This document shows positions 28,658 to 37,763 of a stretch of 57,042 bases of DNA, in pieces; the first letter of the stretch is position 1; every line of letters starts with the position of its first letter. Source of the DNA: Nocardia araoensis NBRC 100135 (GTDB taxonomy: Bacteria; Actinomycetota; Actinomycetes; Mycobacteriales; Mycobacteriaceae); NCBI RefSeq assembly GCF_000308435.1, contig NZ_BAFR01000049.1, positions 1 to 57,042 of the forward strand, in the 5' to 3' direction. Below the pieces are notes generated by a model. It made no database searches, had not been told where the DNA came from, and worked only from the letters and a program-made list of their open reading frames with translations. Both the position numbers and the translations under genes were made by a program.

Positions 28658-29062
28658 ATGACTTCGGGCGAACAAACGGCGACGTCGTTCTACGAGGCGG
28701 TCGGTGGGGCGGAGACGTTCCGGCGGCTGGTCGCGACGTTCTATCGCGAGGTGGCCGCCGACGAGGTGCTGCGCCCGCTGTATCCGGAGGAGGATCTCGG
28801 TCCGGCGGAGCGTCGTTTGCGAATGTTCCTGGAGCAGTATTGGGGCGGTCCGCGCACCTACTCCGAGGAGCGCGGTCACCCCCGCCTGCGCATGCGGCAC
28901 ATGCCGTTCACCATCGGACCGATCGAGCGGGACGCGTGGCTGCGGTGCATGCGTATCGCCGTCGCCGAGATCGAGCCGGAAACTCTGGACGACGAGCACC
29001 GTAAGGCGCTGCTCGACTACCTGGAAATGGCGGCCAACTCCTTGGTGAACGCCCCGTTCTGA
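28658..29062 (+). CDS. glbO: Group II truncated hemoglobin (trHbO)
   Basis: The 134-residue globin is read from ATG 28658. It matches the GlbO pattern: [29 protein letters not shown] with Tyr B10, [21 protein letters not shown] with the distinctive Tyr-Trp pair, proximal histidine in RMRHMPF and Trp G8 in ERDAWLRCM. The C-terminus [15 protein letters not shown] is nearly the mycobacterial Rv2470 end. It binds oxygen tightly and is linked to respiration and membrane association in mycobacteria. An in-frame ATG at 28622 is possible. Confidence 0.94.
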   Translation: MTSGEQTATSFYEAVGGAETFRRLVATFYREVAADEVLRPLYPEEDLGPAERRLRMFLEQYWGGPRTYSEERGHPRLRMRHMPFTIGPIERDAWLRCMRIAVAEIEPETLDDEHRKALLDYLEMAANSLVNAPF

Positions 29063-29072
29063 GGACGTGCGC

Positions 29073-29096
29073 CACACCGCGGCGACGGTGTGTTTT
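29073..29096 (+). terminator. Intrinsic terminator after glbO
   Basis: CACACCG (29073-29079) and CGGTGTG (29086-29092) form a hairpin with a 6-nt loop followed by TTTT, a classical rho-independent terminator beginning 11 nt after the glbO stop. Confidence 0.8.
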
Positions 29097-29280
29097 CTAC
29101 CGCGTTGTGGTGGCGAGACATTCGCCGGTGAACACCGGGTGACCTGACGGTTGCGTGCGAGAGTCGGGCCGGAACAGCGCCTTTCGCCGGAACGACTGTC
29201 GGTGCTGGACATTTGCCCGCCATTCGAAACCGTGTGCCGGGTGAAGGCTTTCGCCTCGAAACTTTGGCACTATTGCGGAT

Positions 29281-30885
29281 GTGAGTGATGCACCAGCCTT
29301 AACGGCGACGGTGGATCGCACCACACAGTCGTGGTGGCGGTCGGCCGTGTTCTACCAGGTTTATCCGAGATCTTTCGCGGACTCGAGCGGAGACGGGGTC
29401 GGCGATCTCGGGGGAGTCCGGGACAAACTGGGCTATCTCGAGCTGCTCGGCGTCGACGCGCTGTGGATCTGCCCCGTGATGCGTTCGCCGATGGCCGATG
29501 GTGGCTACGACGTTGCCGATCCCCGCGACATCGATCAGCTCTTCGGCGGGCTCGCCGCGATGGACGCGCTGATCGCCGAGGCGCATGCCCGCCGGATCAA
29601 GGTCACCATGGACTTGGTGCCCAATCACACCAGCGACCAGCATCCGTGGTTCCGCGCGGCGCTGGCCGCGGCTCCCGGCAGTCCGGAGCGCGACCGGTAC
29701 ATTTTCCGCGACGGCCGCGGCCCCGGCGGCGCCGAGCCGCCGAACAACTGGCCGAGCATTTTCGGCGGCCCCGCCTGGACCAGGATCACCGAACCCGACG
29801 GCACGCCAGGCCAGTGGTACCTGCACATCTTCGCCCGTGAGCAGCCCGACCTGAACTGGGCCAACCCCGAGGTCGCCGCCGATTTCGAGCAGACGCTGCG
29901 GTTCTGGCTCGACCGCGGGGTGGACGGATTCCGGATCGACGTCGCGCACGGCATGGCCAAACCCGACGGTCTGCCGGACATGCCCGAGCTGTCCGTGTCG
30001 GCCCTGCTCGCGCACGACGACAGCGACCCGCGGTTCAACAATCCCGCCGTGCACGACATCCACCGCCGGATCCGCAAGGTCGTCGACGAGTATCCGGACG
30101 CGGTGCTCATCGGTGAAGTGTGGGTGAACGACAACACCCGCTTCGGCGAGTACGTGCGCGCCGACGAGCTGCACCTGGCGTTCAACTTCCGCCTCGCGGA
30201 ATCGGCGTTCGACGCCGACGCGGTGCGCGACGCGATCGACAACTCGCTGTCCGCCGTCGCGCCGGTCTTCGCCGTGCCCACCTGGACCCTGTCCAACCAC
30301 GACATCGAGCGGGAGGTCACCCGGTACGGCGGCGGCGCGCTCGGCGTCGCGCGGGCGCGGGCGATGATTCTGCTGGAACTCGCGCTGCCGGGCGCGGTGT
30401 TCATCTACAACGGCGCCGAGCTGGGATTGCCCAACGTCGACGACCTGCCGGACCATGTCTTGCAGGATCCGGTGTGGGAGCGCTCCGGCCACACCCAGCG
30501 CGGCCGCGACGGCTGCCGGGTGCCGCTGCCCTGGGAGGGCGCCGCGCCGGCGTACGGGTTCACCAGCGGGACGCCGTGGCTGCCGATTCCGCCCGACTGG
30601 GCGCCGCTGACCGTCGAGGCGCAGCTCGAGGAGCTGGGGTCGACCTTGTCGCTGTATCGCCTGGCGATCGAGCTGCGGGCGCAGCGGCCGGAGTTCGCGG
30701 GGGACCGGATCGAGTGGTACGGCAGCCCGCCGGGTTGTCTCGCCTTCCGCAGGCCGGGAGGACTGGTCTGCGTGCTCAATGCCTCGGACGCGCCCATCCA
30801 GCTACCGCCGGGAGACGTGCTGCTGGCCAGCGCGCCGACCGACGGAGGCCAGCTGCCACCGAACGCGACCGCCTGGTTGGTTTGA
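29281..30885 (+). CDS. aglA: GH13 alpha-glucosidase
   Basis: The 534-residue glycoside hydrolase has the four GH13 regions: DLVPNHTS near residue 111, GFRIDVAHG with the nucleophile Asp near 222, IGEVW with the acid/base Glu near 279, and SNHDIER with the transition-state Asp near 340. The N-terminus SAVFYQVYPRSFADSSGDGVGDLGG is typical of oligo-1,6-glucosidase/alpha-glucosidases. It starts at GTG 29281. Cytosolic cleavage of maltose/isomaltose-type sugars is expected. It follows glbO as in mycobacteria (Rv2471). Confidence 0.92.
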   Translation: MSDAPALTATVDRTTQSWWRSAVFYQVYPRSFADSSGDGVGDLGGVRDKLGYLELLGVDALWICPVMRSPMADGGYDVADPRDIDQLFGGLAAMDALIAEAHARRIKVTMDLVPNHTSDQHPWFRAALAAAPGSPERDRYIFRDGRGPGGAEPPNNWPSIFGGPAWTRITEPDGTPGQWYLHIFAREQPDLNWANPEVAADFEQTLRFWLDRGVDGFRIDVAHGMAKPDGLPDMPELSVSALLAHDDSDPRFNNPAVHDIHRRIRKVVDEYPDAVLIGEVWVNDNTRFGEYVRADELHLAFNFRLAESAFDADAVRDAIDNSLSAVAPVFAVPTWTLSNHDIEREVTRYGGGALGVARARAMILLELALPGAVFIYNGAELGLPNVDDLPDHVLQDPVWERSGHTQRGRDGCRVPLPWEGAAPAYGFTSGTPWLPIPPDWAPLTVEAQLEELGSTLSLYRLAIELRAQRPEFAGDRIEWYGSPPGCLAFRRPGGLVCVLNASDAPIQLPPGDVLLASAPTDGGQLPPNATAWLV

Positions 30886-30977
30886 GGGGCGTCGGAAAAT
30901 GCCAGCTCGGAGCGGGTGGAATCGACACGGATGGCGATCCGGCTCGACCGGACGGAGAACTACTACAGAGGATCGTC

Positions 30978-30983
30978 TACCTT
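30978..30983 (+). promoter_or_regulatory. Probable -10 element of a leaderless transcript
   Basis: TACCTT fits the actinobacterial TANNNT -10 consensus and lies 6 nt before GTG 30990, leaving no room for a Shine-Dalgarno, so transcription should start at or next to the start codon. Confidence 0.45.
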
Positions 30984-30989
30984 TGATCC

Positions 30990-31268
30990 GTGAGCATTCT
31001 CGAGACAGTGCTGATCTTCGCCGGCATACCGCTGGTGATCTACGGCGTGATCGCCGGATTGTCGTTCCTCGGTAAGCCGCTGCCTGGCGAGAAGCCGGTC
31101 CACTTCGCCCTCGGTCAGAAGTGGACCGCATCGCCGGTGCTGTGGAGTGCCACCGAAGAGGTGATCGGCTCGGGTCACCACTTCGCGGAAACGCCGCATG
31201 AGCAGCATGCGGCCATCGAGTCCACCGCGGTGGAGCTGATCGGAGGACGGGCAAGTGGCAGGTTCTAA
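30990..31268 (+). CDS. Small single-span membrane protein
   Basis: The 92-residue protein begins at GTG 30990 with a hydrophobic helix in residues 4-28 (ILETVLIFAGIPLVIYGVIAGL). A soluble tail follows, containing FALGQKWTASPVLWSATEE and a His-rich segment GSGHHFAETPHEQHAA. It overlaps the DUF5130 gene by 14 nt, so both are made together. Small membrane partners in this position are also found beside Rv2468c in mycobacteria. Function unknown. Confidence 0.72.
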   Translation: MSILETVLIFAGIPLVIYGVIAGLSFLGKPLPGEKPVHFALGQKWTASPVLWSATEEVIGSGHHFAETPHEQHAAIESTAVELIGGRASGRF

Positions 31269-31719
31269 GTGGCCCGCGGTGGTCGAAGCCGATTTGCCGC
31301 ACGGATACGCGATCACCAGTAGCGGACGCGTCTCCGGCGTGCACGAGGCAGGCGACGTGTTCAAGGAAGCGCCGTTCAACGACGAAGAGCGGCTCCTCAT
31401 GGACAACGTGCTCACCGAGGCGACCCGCGCGACGAAGGTGCGCTTCAACGTCTACATCGGCGATCTCGGCGAGGACCCGGCCGCGTCCGCGGAGGCGATC
31501 TTCCCCGGCACTCCCGAGGCGGCGCACTCGGTGCTCATCGCCGTCTCGCCCAACGACAAGGCGATCGAGGTGCGCTCGGGCCGGGCGGTCGCCGACCGCG
31601 CGAACGATCGTGTCTGCCAGCTCGGCGTGACCGCCGCGCTGAGCTCGTTCCGGCAGGGCCAGCTGATCGACGGCGTGGTCTCCGCCGTCCGCGTGATGGC
31701 CGCCGCCATCGGTAGGTAA
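31255..31719 (+). CDS. DUF5130 (TPM-like) protein
   Basis: The 154-residue protein starts at GTG 31255, with CGGAGGA at 31241-31247 giving proper spacing. The TPM-like fold is indicated by FNDEERLLMDNVLTEATRAT, KVRFNVYIGDLG, VLIAVSPNDKAIEVRSGRAV and the terminal helix LIDGVVSAVRVMAAAIG. No secretion signal is visible, so association with the preceding small membrane protein on the cytoplasmic face is likely. This matches mycobacterial Rv2468c by position. Confidence 0.82.
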   Translation: MAGSKWPAVVEADLPHGYAITSSGRVSGVHEAGDVFKEAPFNDEERLLMDNVLTEATRATKVRFNVYIGDLGEDPAASAEAIFPGTPEAAHSVLIAVSPNDKAIEVRSGRAVADRANDRVCQLGVTAALSSFRQGQLIDGVVSAVRVMAAAIGR

Positions 31720-31732
31720 GAAGAACGCCCGG

Positions 31733-31769
31733 ACCGGCGCGTCCGCCCGATCAGGGCGGACGCGCCGGT
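31733..31769. terminator. Bidirectional 16-bp hairpin terminator
   Basis: Perfect 16-bp arms ACCGGCGCGTCCGCCC (31733-31748) and GGGCGGACGCGCCGGT (31754-31769) with loop GATCA separate the convergent DUF5130 and pepN genes. It is the strongest stem in the window. Confidence 0.85.
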
Positions 31770-31774
31770 TTCAG

Positions 31775-34357
31775 TTAGGCCTGGGCGTCGAAAGCGCGGG
31801 CGCGTAGCGAGCGTTCGATGCCCGCCTTGCCCTCGCTGACCAGCCGGCGCAGGGCCGGTGGGTGATCGCCGGCCAGGAACTTGTCGGCGACGGCCACCGC
31901 GTCCTCGCTGATCGCCCAGTGCGGGTAGAGCCCGACCACCACGGTCTGGGCGACCTCGCTGGAGCGACGCTCCCAGACGCTGGGGACCTCGGCGAAATAC
32001 CGCTCCACGTAGGAGGCGAGCAGCTCACCCTGTCCGGCGGGCGCGAAGCCGCCGACGATCGAGCGGGCGGTGATGTTGGGCACCGAGTCGTCGCCCATCA
32101 CCGTCGCCCACGCCTGCTCCTTCACCTCGGCGATCGGACGCGCCGTGGCCGCGGCGGCCGCCTGCCGCTTGCCCGCGGCGGTGGGGTCGTTGGCCAGCTC
32201 CTCGTCGATGACCGGCGTATCCAGTCCCTCGGCGTCGATCTCGCCCGCCGCCGCGAGCGCCGTCAGGATCCGCCAGCGCAGGTCGGTGTCGACCACCAGA
32301 CCGGGCAGGCCGACCTTCGCCGGGTCGCCGTCGCGCAGCTCGCTCAGCACCTCGGTGTGCCAAGCCGACAACTTCGCGCCGGTCAGCGCGTTGACGAAGG
32401 CGAGTTGGTGGTCGGAGCCGGGCTCGGCTTCGCGCGCCAGCTCCAGCAGCCGGTTCGCGTATTCCGGCCAGCCGGTGGTCGCGGCCCATTCGGGCTCGGC
32501 ATAGCTGCTCAGCGCGGTGTTGGCCTGCATGAGCAGCCGTTGCACCACGCCGATCTCGCTCTCGGCGCCGACACCCCGCTCGACCAGCGCGACGAAATCG
32601 CGGGCGCGGAACTCGGCTTGGCGCGTCATCTCCCAGGCCGCCGACCAGGCCAGCGTGCGCGGCAGCGGCTCCGCGATGTCGGCGATGCGGTTGACCAGCA
32701 CGTCGAGCGAATCGGCGTCGAGGCGGATCGAGCAGTAGGTCAGGTCGTCGTCGTTCACCAGCACGAACTGGCCGCGCGGCACGCCGACCAGCTCGGGTAC
32801 CTCGGTGCGTTCGGCGGCGTCGAGATCGAGTTCGACCCGCTTGATGCGCACCAGTTTGCCGTCCTGGTCGTCGTAGACGCCGATCGCGAGCCGGTGCACG
32901 CGCCGCTCGCCCGCGCCCGGCTGCGCGCCCTCCTGCACGACGGCGAAGGAGCTGAACCTGCCCTCGGCGTCCACCTCGAAGTCCGGACGCAGGATGTTCA
33001 GTCCGGTGGTCTTGAGCCACTGCGCGCCCCAGGTGGACAGGTCGCGGCCGGACGACTTCTCCAGCGCCGACAGCAGATCGTCGAAGGTGGCGTTGCCGTA
33101 GGCGTGGTCGGCGAAGTACGCGCGCAACCCGGCCAGGAACGGCTCGAGGCCGACATAGGCGACGAGCTGCTTGAGCACGCTGGCGCCCTTGGCATAGGTG
33201 ATGCCGTCGAAGTTGACCTCTACCGCGGCGAGATCGGGGATGTCCGCGGCGATGGGATGGGTGGAGGGCAGCTGGTCCTGCCGGTAGGCCCAGGACTTCT
33301 CCACGTTCGCGAAGGTGGTCCATGCGCTGGTGTACTCGGTGGCCTCGGACTGGCACAGTACCGACGCGAAGGTGGCGAACGACTCGTTCAGCCACAGGTC
33401 GTCCCACCACTTCATGGTGACCAGGTCGCCGAACCACATGTGCGCCATTTCGTGCAGCACGGTCTCGGCGCGGCGCTCGTAGGACGCCCGGGTGACCTTG
33501 GACCGGAAGACGTAGTCCTCCAGGAAGGTCACCGCGCCCGCGTTCTCCATCGCGCCCGCGTTGAACTCGGGGACGAACAGCTGGTCGTATTTGCCGAACG
33601 CGTACGGGACGCCGAAATTCCGGTGGTAGAAGCCGAAACCCTGCTTGGTCTCGGTGAACAGCCGCTCGGCGTCCATGTACTCGGCCAGCGAGGCGCGGCA
33701 GTAGATGCCGAGGGGGATATCGCCGTGGTCGTCGGTGTAGACGTCGGTCCACCGCGCGTACGGGCCCGCGATGAGCGCGACCAGGTAGGTGCTCATCTTC
33801 GGGGTGGTGCGGAAGACGTGTTTGCCGGGCTCCGCCACGAGCGTCTGCACGACGGCGGCGTTGGAGATGACCTGCCAGTCCTCCGGTGCGGTGACGGCGA
33901 GGTCGAAGGTGGCCTTGAGGTCCGGCTGGTCGAAGCAGGCGAACATCCGCTTGGCATCGGCGGTTTCGAACTGCGAGTACAGGTACACGGCGTCGTCGGC
34001 GGGGTCGACGAACCGGTGCAGGCCCTCGCCGGTGTGGGAGTACTCGCAGTCGGCCTCGACCACAAGCTCGTTGTGCTCGGCCAGGTCGGTCAGCGTGATC
34101 CCGGTCGACTCGTCGTAGCCGGAGACGTCCAGCGCCGTCCCGTTGAGCACCGCCGAGCGCACGCCGCGCGCCACGATGTCGATGAACGTGCTCGCGCCCG
34201 GCGTCGCGGTGAAGGTCACGGTGCTGCGGGAGAAGAAGGTCTGCTCGCTCGGCTTGCCCGCGCCGTCGGTGAGGTCCAGTTCGACGCGGTAGTTCTCGAC
34301 CGACACCGTCGCGGCGCGTTCGATCGCCTGGTCGCGAGTGAGGTTGGGTGCGGACAT
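31775..34357 (-). CDS. pepN: Aminopeptidase N (M1 zinc metallopeptidase)
   Basis: The 860-residue peptidase has the exopeptidase motif GAMEN (FNAGAMENAGAVTF) near residue 270 and the zinc site HEMAHMWFGDLVTMKWWDDLWLNE, where the two His of HExxH and the second Glu bind zinc near residues 307-330. A long C-terminal helical ERAP1-like domain follows. ATG 34357 has AAGGAG 5 nt upstream. It removes N-terminal residues from peptides in the cytosol. Mycobacterial homologue Rv2467. Confidence 0.95.
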   Translation of the reverse strand: MSAPNLTRDQAIERAATVSVENYRVELDLTDGAGKPSEQTFFSRSTVTFTATPGASTFIDIVARGVRSAVLNGTALDVSGYDESTGITLTDLAEHNELVVEADCEYSHTGEGLHRFVDPADDAVYLYSQFETADAKRMFACFDQPDLKATFDLAVTAPEDWQVISNAAVVQTLVAEPGKHVFRTTPKMSTYLVALIAGPYARWTDVYTDDHGDIPLGIYCRASLAEYMDAERLFTETKQGFGFYHRNFGVPYAFGKYDQLFVPEFNAGAMENAGAVTFLEDYVFRSKVTRASYERRAETVLHEMAHMWFGDLVTMKWWDDLWLNESFATFASVLCQSEATEYTSAWTTFANVEKSWAYRQDQLPSTHPIAADIPDLAAVEVNFDGITYAKGASVLKQLVAYVGLEPFLAGLRAYFADHAYGNATFDDLLSALEKSSGRDLSTWGAQWLKTTGLNILRPDFEVDAEGRFSSFAVVQEGAQPGAGERRVHRLAIGVYDDQDGKLVRIKRVELDLDAAERTEVPELVGVPRGQFVLVNDDDLTYCSIRLDADSLDVLVNRIADIAEPLPRTLAWSAAWEMTRQAEFRARDFVALVERGVGAESEIGVVQRLLMQANTALSSYAEPEWAATTGWPEYANRLLELAREAEPGSDHQLAFVNALTGAKLSAWHTEVLSELRDGDPAKVGLPGLVVDTDLRWRILTALAAAGEIDAEGLDTPVIDEELANDPTAAGKRQAAAAATARPIAEVKEQAWATVMGDDSVPNITARSIVGGFAPAGQGELLASYVERYFAEVPSVWERRSSEVAQTVVVGLYPHWAISEDAVAVADKFLAGDHPPALRRLVSEGKAGIERSLRARAFDAQA

Positions 34358-34574
34358 AAGGCTCCTTCGTGGTCGAAGAACTGGCACGGGCGACACCCAC
34401 AATGCCACCCCGATGTGGCAGGACGCGCGGGACTTTCCGGATCAACCCTAATGTTCGTGGCACGTGCGCGCCGGTACGGCGGTGCGACGCGGACGGCCCG
34501 GCGGCCGCGGTAAGGGGCGACGGTATTGTGCCTGGTACAGCGCAGGTTCACCCCACGGATTCGGAGGCTCGACG

Positions 34575-35411
34575 TTGAAGCATGTGCACGCCGGAAAGGT
34601 ACGTGACCTGTACGAGGACGGCGACACGCTGTTGCTGGTCGCGTCCGACCGGGTATCGGTGTACGACGTGGTGCTGCCGACGCCGATCCCGGACAAGGGC
34701 GCTCTGCTCACGCAGTTGTCGAACTGGTGGTTCGAGTACTTCACCGATGTGCCCAACCACGTGGTCTCCGCGACCGACGTGCCGACCGAGTTCGCCGGCC
34801 GCGGCATCCGGGTCAAGCCGCTGAAGATGGTCCAGGTGGAGTGCATCGCGCGCGGCTACCTGACCGGGTCGGGGCTGGCGGAATACCGGCAGACGGGCGC
34901 GGTGTGCGGGATCGCCCTGCCGCCCGGCCTGCGCGAGGGCGACAAGTTGCCGGAGCCGATCTTCACACCGACCACCAAGGCGTCCGAAGGACACGACGAG
35001 TCGATCACCTTCGCGGACGTGGTGAACCAGGAGGGACGCGAGGTCGCCGAGCGGTTGCGCGAGCTGACCTTGCACATCTACGCCCGAGGCGCCGAGCATG
35101 CCGCCGAACGCGGCGTCATCGTGGCCGACACCAAAGTCGAATTCGGCTGGGACGGTGATGTGCTCACCCTCGGCGACGAAGTGCTCACCTCCGATTCGTC
35201 GCGTTTCTGGCCCGCCGACGAGTGGGAGCCGGGCCGTACGCAGCGCTCGTTCGACAAGCAGTTCGTCCGCGACTGGGCCACCTCCACGGGCTGGAACAAG
35301 GAGGCGCCGGGTCCGGAGATCCCGGCCGATGTGGTCGCGGCGACGCGCCAGAAGTACGTGGAGGCCTACGAACTCGTCACCGGCCGGGCCTGGGCGGACC
35401 TGCCGCGGTAG
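34575..35411 (+). CDS. purC: Phosphoribosylaminoimidazole-succinocarboxamide synthase (SAICAR synthetase)
   Basis: The 278-residue purine biosynthesis enzyme joins CAIR and aspartate with ATP. Typical segments are HAGKVRDLYEDGDTLLLVASDRVSVYDVVLPTPIPDKG at the start, VECIARGYLTGSGLAEY near residue 93, and DTKVEFGWDGD with LTSDSSRFW near 190-215. TTG 34575 is the start: GGAGG at 34563-34567 gives 7-nt spacing and the protein begins MKHVHAGKV as in other PurC. Convergent with the Nudix gene; only 3 nt separate the two stop codons. Confidence 0.93.
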   Translation: MKHVHAGKVRDLYEDGDTLLLVASDRVSVYDVVLPTPIPDKGALLTQLSNWWFEYFTDVPNHVVSATDVPTEFAGRGIRVKPLKMVQVECIARGYLTGSGLAEYRQTGAVCGIALPPGLREGDKLPEPIFTPTTKASEGHDESITFADVVNQEGREVAERLRELTLHIYARGAEHAAERGVIVADTKVEFGWDGDVLTLGDEVLTSDSSRFWPADEWEPGRTQRSFDKQFVRDWATSTGWNKEAPGPEIPADVVAATRQKYVEAYELVTGRAWADLPR

Positions 35412-35414
35412 CGG

Positions 35415-35891
35415 TCAGTTCGCGAGCAACTCGGCCAGCCGGTCGAGGCAGGGCCGCTGCCCCGCGACGAGCTTGTCTCGCGCGGTGGACGTGTCGAACC
35501 ACTCCGCGCGGTCGACCTCGGGGAACTCCGCGAGGCGACCGGAGCGCGGCGGCCATTCCAGCTGGAAGGTTCCCGGTACCACCGCGGCGGGATCGAGATC
35601 GCCTTCGACCGCCCAGACGGTGAGGATCTTTTTGCCGCCGCTGTAGCGCACCTCGCCCAACGGCAGCCACGTGCCCGCCGGGACCGGCAGCCCGAGTTCC
35701 TCGGCGAACTCCCGGCTCGCCGCGGCCTCGGCGTCCTCCGCCTCGGGCTCGTACTCGCCCTTCGGAATCGACCACGCGCCCAGGTCTTTTCGCGCCCAGA
35801 ATGGACCGCCCATGTGTCCGAGCAATACCTCCACGCCGCCGCCGGAGTTGCGGCGGAAGAGAAGGACTCCCGCACTGTGTTTGCCTGCCAC
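35415..35891 (-). CDS. NUDIX hydrolase
   Basis: The 158-residue protein has a complete Nudix box, GEYEPEAEDAEAAASREFAEELGL at about residues 44-67, with REFAEE providing the metal-binding glutamates. The start at GTG 35891 (VAGKHSAGVLLFRR) matches the usual beginning of this family; the longer upstream frame is Arg-rich noise. The family of small Nudix enzymes beginning like this often hydrolyses nucleoside diphosphate derivatives or diadenosine polyphosphates. Substrate not inferable. Confidence 0.87.
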   Translation of the reverse strand: MAGKHSAGVLLFRRNSGGGVEVLLGHMGGPFWARKDLGAWSIPKGEYEPEAEDAEAAASREFAEELGLPVPAGTWLPLGEVRYSGGKKILTVWAVEGDLDPAAVVPGTFQLEWPPRSGRLAEFPEVDRAEWFDTSTARDKLVAGQRPCLDRLAELLAN

Positions 35892-35993
35892 ACCGGGTAG
35901 TCTGCCCCGTCGCGATCGGCCGAGGGCCCTCGCATGCTGGTGTACGGCGCGTCGCCGGAGCAGACGCGCCGCCACAGCCATTCGGGCATCCGC

Positions 35994-37259
35994 TCAGTCG
36001 GTGAGGTCCACCCGCGCTTCGTGGCGCAGCCGTGCCGCACGGATGGTCAGATAGTCGCGCTCAGGGACGCTCGTCGTGCGGGTGGCGGCCTTCGTGTAGC
36101 AGGCGATGGCCGCGTCGACCGCACCGGCCATCTCGTGCAGATGGCCGCGCACGGCGTCGAGCCGGTGCGTACCCGACAGCTGGTCGGCGAGGGGCTCGGC
36201 CAGCGCGAGACCCGCTTCGGGACCCGCCACCATCGCCGTGGCCACCGCCCGGTTCAGCGTCACCATCGGATTGTCCGAAAGCCGTTCGAGCTGGTCGTAC
36301 AGCGCCAGGATCTTGGTCCACTCGGTGTCCTCCGAGCGCGGAGCCTGGGCGTGCAGAACCGCGATGGCCGCCTGGATCTGATAGGGCCCGCGCAAGCCGC
36401 CCGCGAGCGTGCCGGTGGCCAGGATCGTCCCTTCGGTGATCAGCGCCCGGTCCCACAGCGCGCGATCCTGTTCGGCCAGCGGTACGAGCTCGCCGTGCGC
36501 GCCGGTGCGCGCCGCGCGGCGGGCGTCGGTGAGCAACATCAACGCGAGCAGACCGGTGACCTCGTGATCGTCGGGCAGCAGCCGGTGCACCGCTCTGGTG
36601 AGCCGGATCGCCTCGTCGGACAGGTCCGTCCGCTGCAACGTGTGCCCCGAGCTGCTGGTATGGCCTTCGCTGAAGATCAGGTACAACACGTGCAGCACCG
36701 CGCCGAGCCGCTCGCGCCACCGCTGGTCACCCGGCTGCGCGAAGGGCCGTTCGACCGTGGCCAGCTTCTTCTTCGCCCGCGTGATCCGTTGCGCCATGGT
36801 CGCTTCCGGCAGCAGGAAGGCGCGGGCGATCTGATCGGTGCCCAGGCCGCCGATCGCGCGCAGCGTCAGCGCGATGGCGGCGGCGGGCGACAGCGCCGGA
36901 TGGCAGCACAGGAACAGCATGGTGAGCGTGTCGTCGTGGTCCACAGGGACGGCGTCGGTCACCTCGCGGTCGAAAGCCGTGGTCTCCCTGCGCCGCCGGG
37001 CCACCTCCGCGCGCACGGCGTCGGCCATGCGGCGCTGCGCGACCTGGATCAGCCAGGCCCGCGGATTGTCCGGCAGGCCTTCCCGCGGCCACTGGGTCGC
37101 GGCCGCGAGCAGCGCTTCTTGCAGCGCGTCCTCGGCGGTGTCGAAGTCACCGAACCGGCGGACGAGCGTTCCGAGGACCTGCGGCGCCAGTGCGCGCAGC
37201 AGGTCCTCGGTGCTCGCCGGGAGCGGTGTGTCGTCGGGCACCGCACTCCGGTCGCTCAT
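35994..37259 (-). CDS. ECF-family RNA polymerase sigma factor with C-terminal TPR-like domain (ECF42 type)
   Basis: The 421-residue sigma factor has region 2 in residues 20-85 (RRFGDFDTAEDALQEALLAA, NPRAWLIQVAQRRMAD) and region 4 near 125-175 (LTLRAIGGLGTDQIARAFLLPEATMAQRITRAKKKL). An unusually long C-terminal extension, residues 185-421, has TPR-like helical repeats. That fusion and the translationally coupled DGPF protein upstream (ATGA overlap) define the ECF42 group, which has no anti-sigma factor and is thought to be controlled through the extension. Target genes are unknown but the adjacent DGPF gene is an expected one. Confidence 0.9.
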   Translation of the reverse strand: MSDRSAVPDDTPLPASTEDLLRALAPQVLGTLVRRFGDFDTAEDALQEALLAAATQWPREGLPDNPRAWLIQVAQRRMADAVRAEVARRRRETTAFDREVTDAVPVDHDDTLTMLFLCCHPALSPAAAIALTLRAIGGLGTDQIARAFLLPEATMAQRITRAKKKLATVERPFAQPGDQRWRERLGAVLHVLYLIFSEGHTSSSGHTLQRTDLSDEAIRLTRAVHRLLPDDHEVTGLLALMLLTDARRAARTGAHGELVPLAEQDRALWDRALITEGTILATGTLAGGLRGPYQIQAAIAVLHAQAPRSEDTEWTKILALYDQLERLSDNPMVTLNRAVATAMVAGPEAGLALAEPLADQLSGTHRLDAVRGHLHEMAGAVDAAIACYTKAATRTTSVPERDYLTIRAARLRHEARVDLTD

Positions 37260-37657
37260 TGCTCGGTGGCGGGGGCGCCCATCACCGCGCGAACTTCGAT
37301 GTACTCGCCGATCGGTTCACCGCCGGGGCCGGGTGCGGCGGAGGCCTGCGCCGCGATCTCGTAGGCCCGTTCGGGGCTGTCCACGTCGACGATCCAGTAC
37401 CCCGCCAAGAACTCTTTGGTCTCCGGGAAAGGCCCGTCCGTGACCACCGGCGCCGACCGGCCGTCCGAACTGACGATCCGTGCCTCCTCCGGCCCGGCCA
37501 ATCCCTGCGCGTCCACCAACTCGCCCGCCTCGGCCAGTTGCGCACCCAGCGCGCGCTGGAAGTCTATGTGCGCCTGGATCTCTTCCGGGGACCATTCGTT
37601 GATCGGTGTGTCGCAGTACGCGGTGGGTGCGTAGGTCTTCAGCAGCATGTATTTCAT
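37256..37657 (-). CDS. DGPF/YCII-domain protein linked to the sigma factor
   Basis: The 133-residue protein carries the family motif DGPFPETKEFLAGYW near residue 73, within a YCII-like alpha/beta fold beginning MKYMLLKTYAP. ATG 37657 has GAGAGG about 8 nt upstream. It is the first gene of the pair and overlaps the sigma factor start by 4 nt. Such proteins accompany ECF42 sigma factors and are thought to be their target or effector. The biochemical activity is unknown. Confidence 0.88.
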   Translation of the reverse strand: MKYMLLKTYAPTAYCDTPINEWSPEEIQAHIDFQRALGAQLAEAGELVDAQGLAGPEEARIVSSDGRSAPVVTDGPFPETKEFLAGYWIVDVDSPERAYEIAAQASAAPGPGGEPIGEYIEVRAVMGAPATEQ

Positions 37658-37763
37658 GGTCGATTTCCTCTCCGGCGTTCGGTGGCATGGAGCGCTCCGC
37701 TGGCGCCCGCGAGAAGGTCGGAGCACGGCGCGCGCTTTCGACTCATCTCTTCGGTGATCCACG

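Noticed and set aside
31862..34513. 883-codon frame on the plus strand opposite pepN
   Set aside because: Shadow of the M1 aminopeptidase gene with typical antisense composition.
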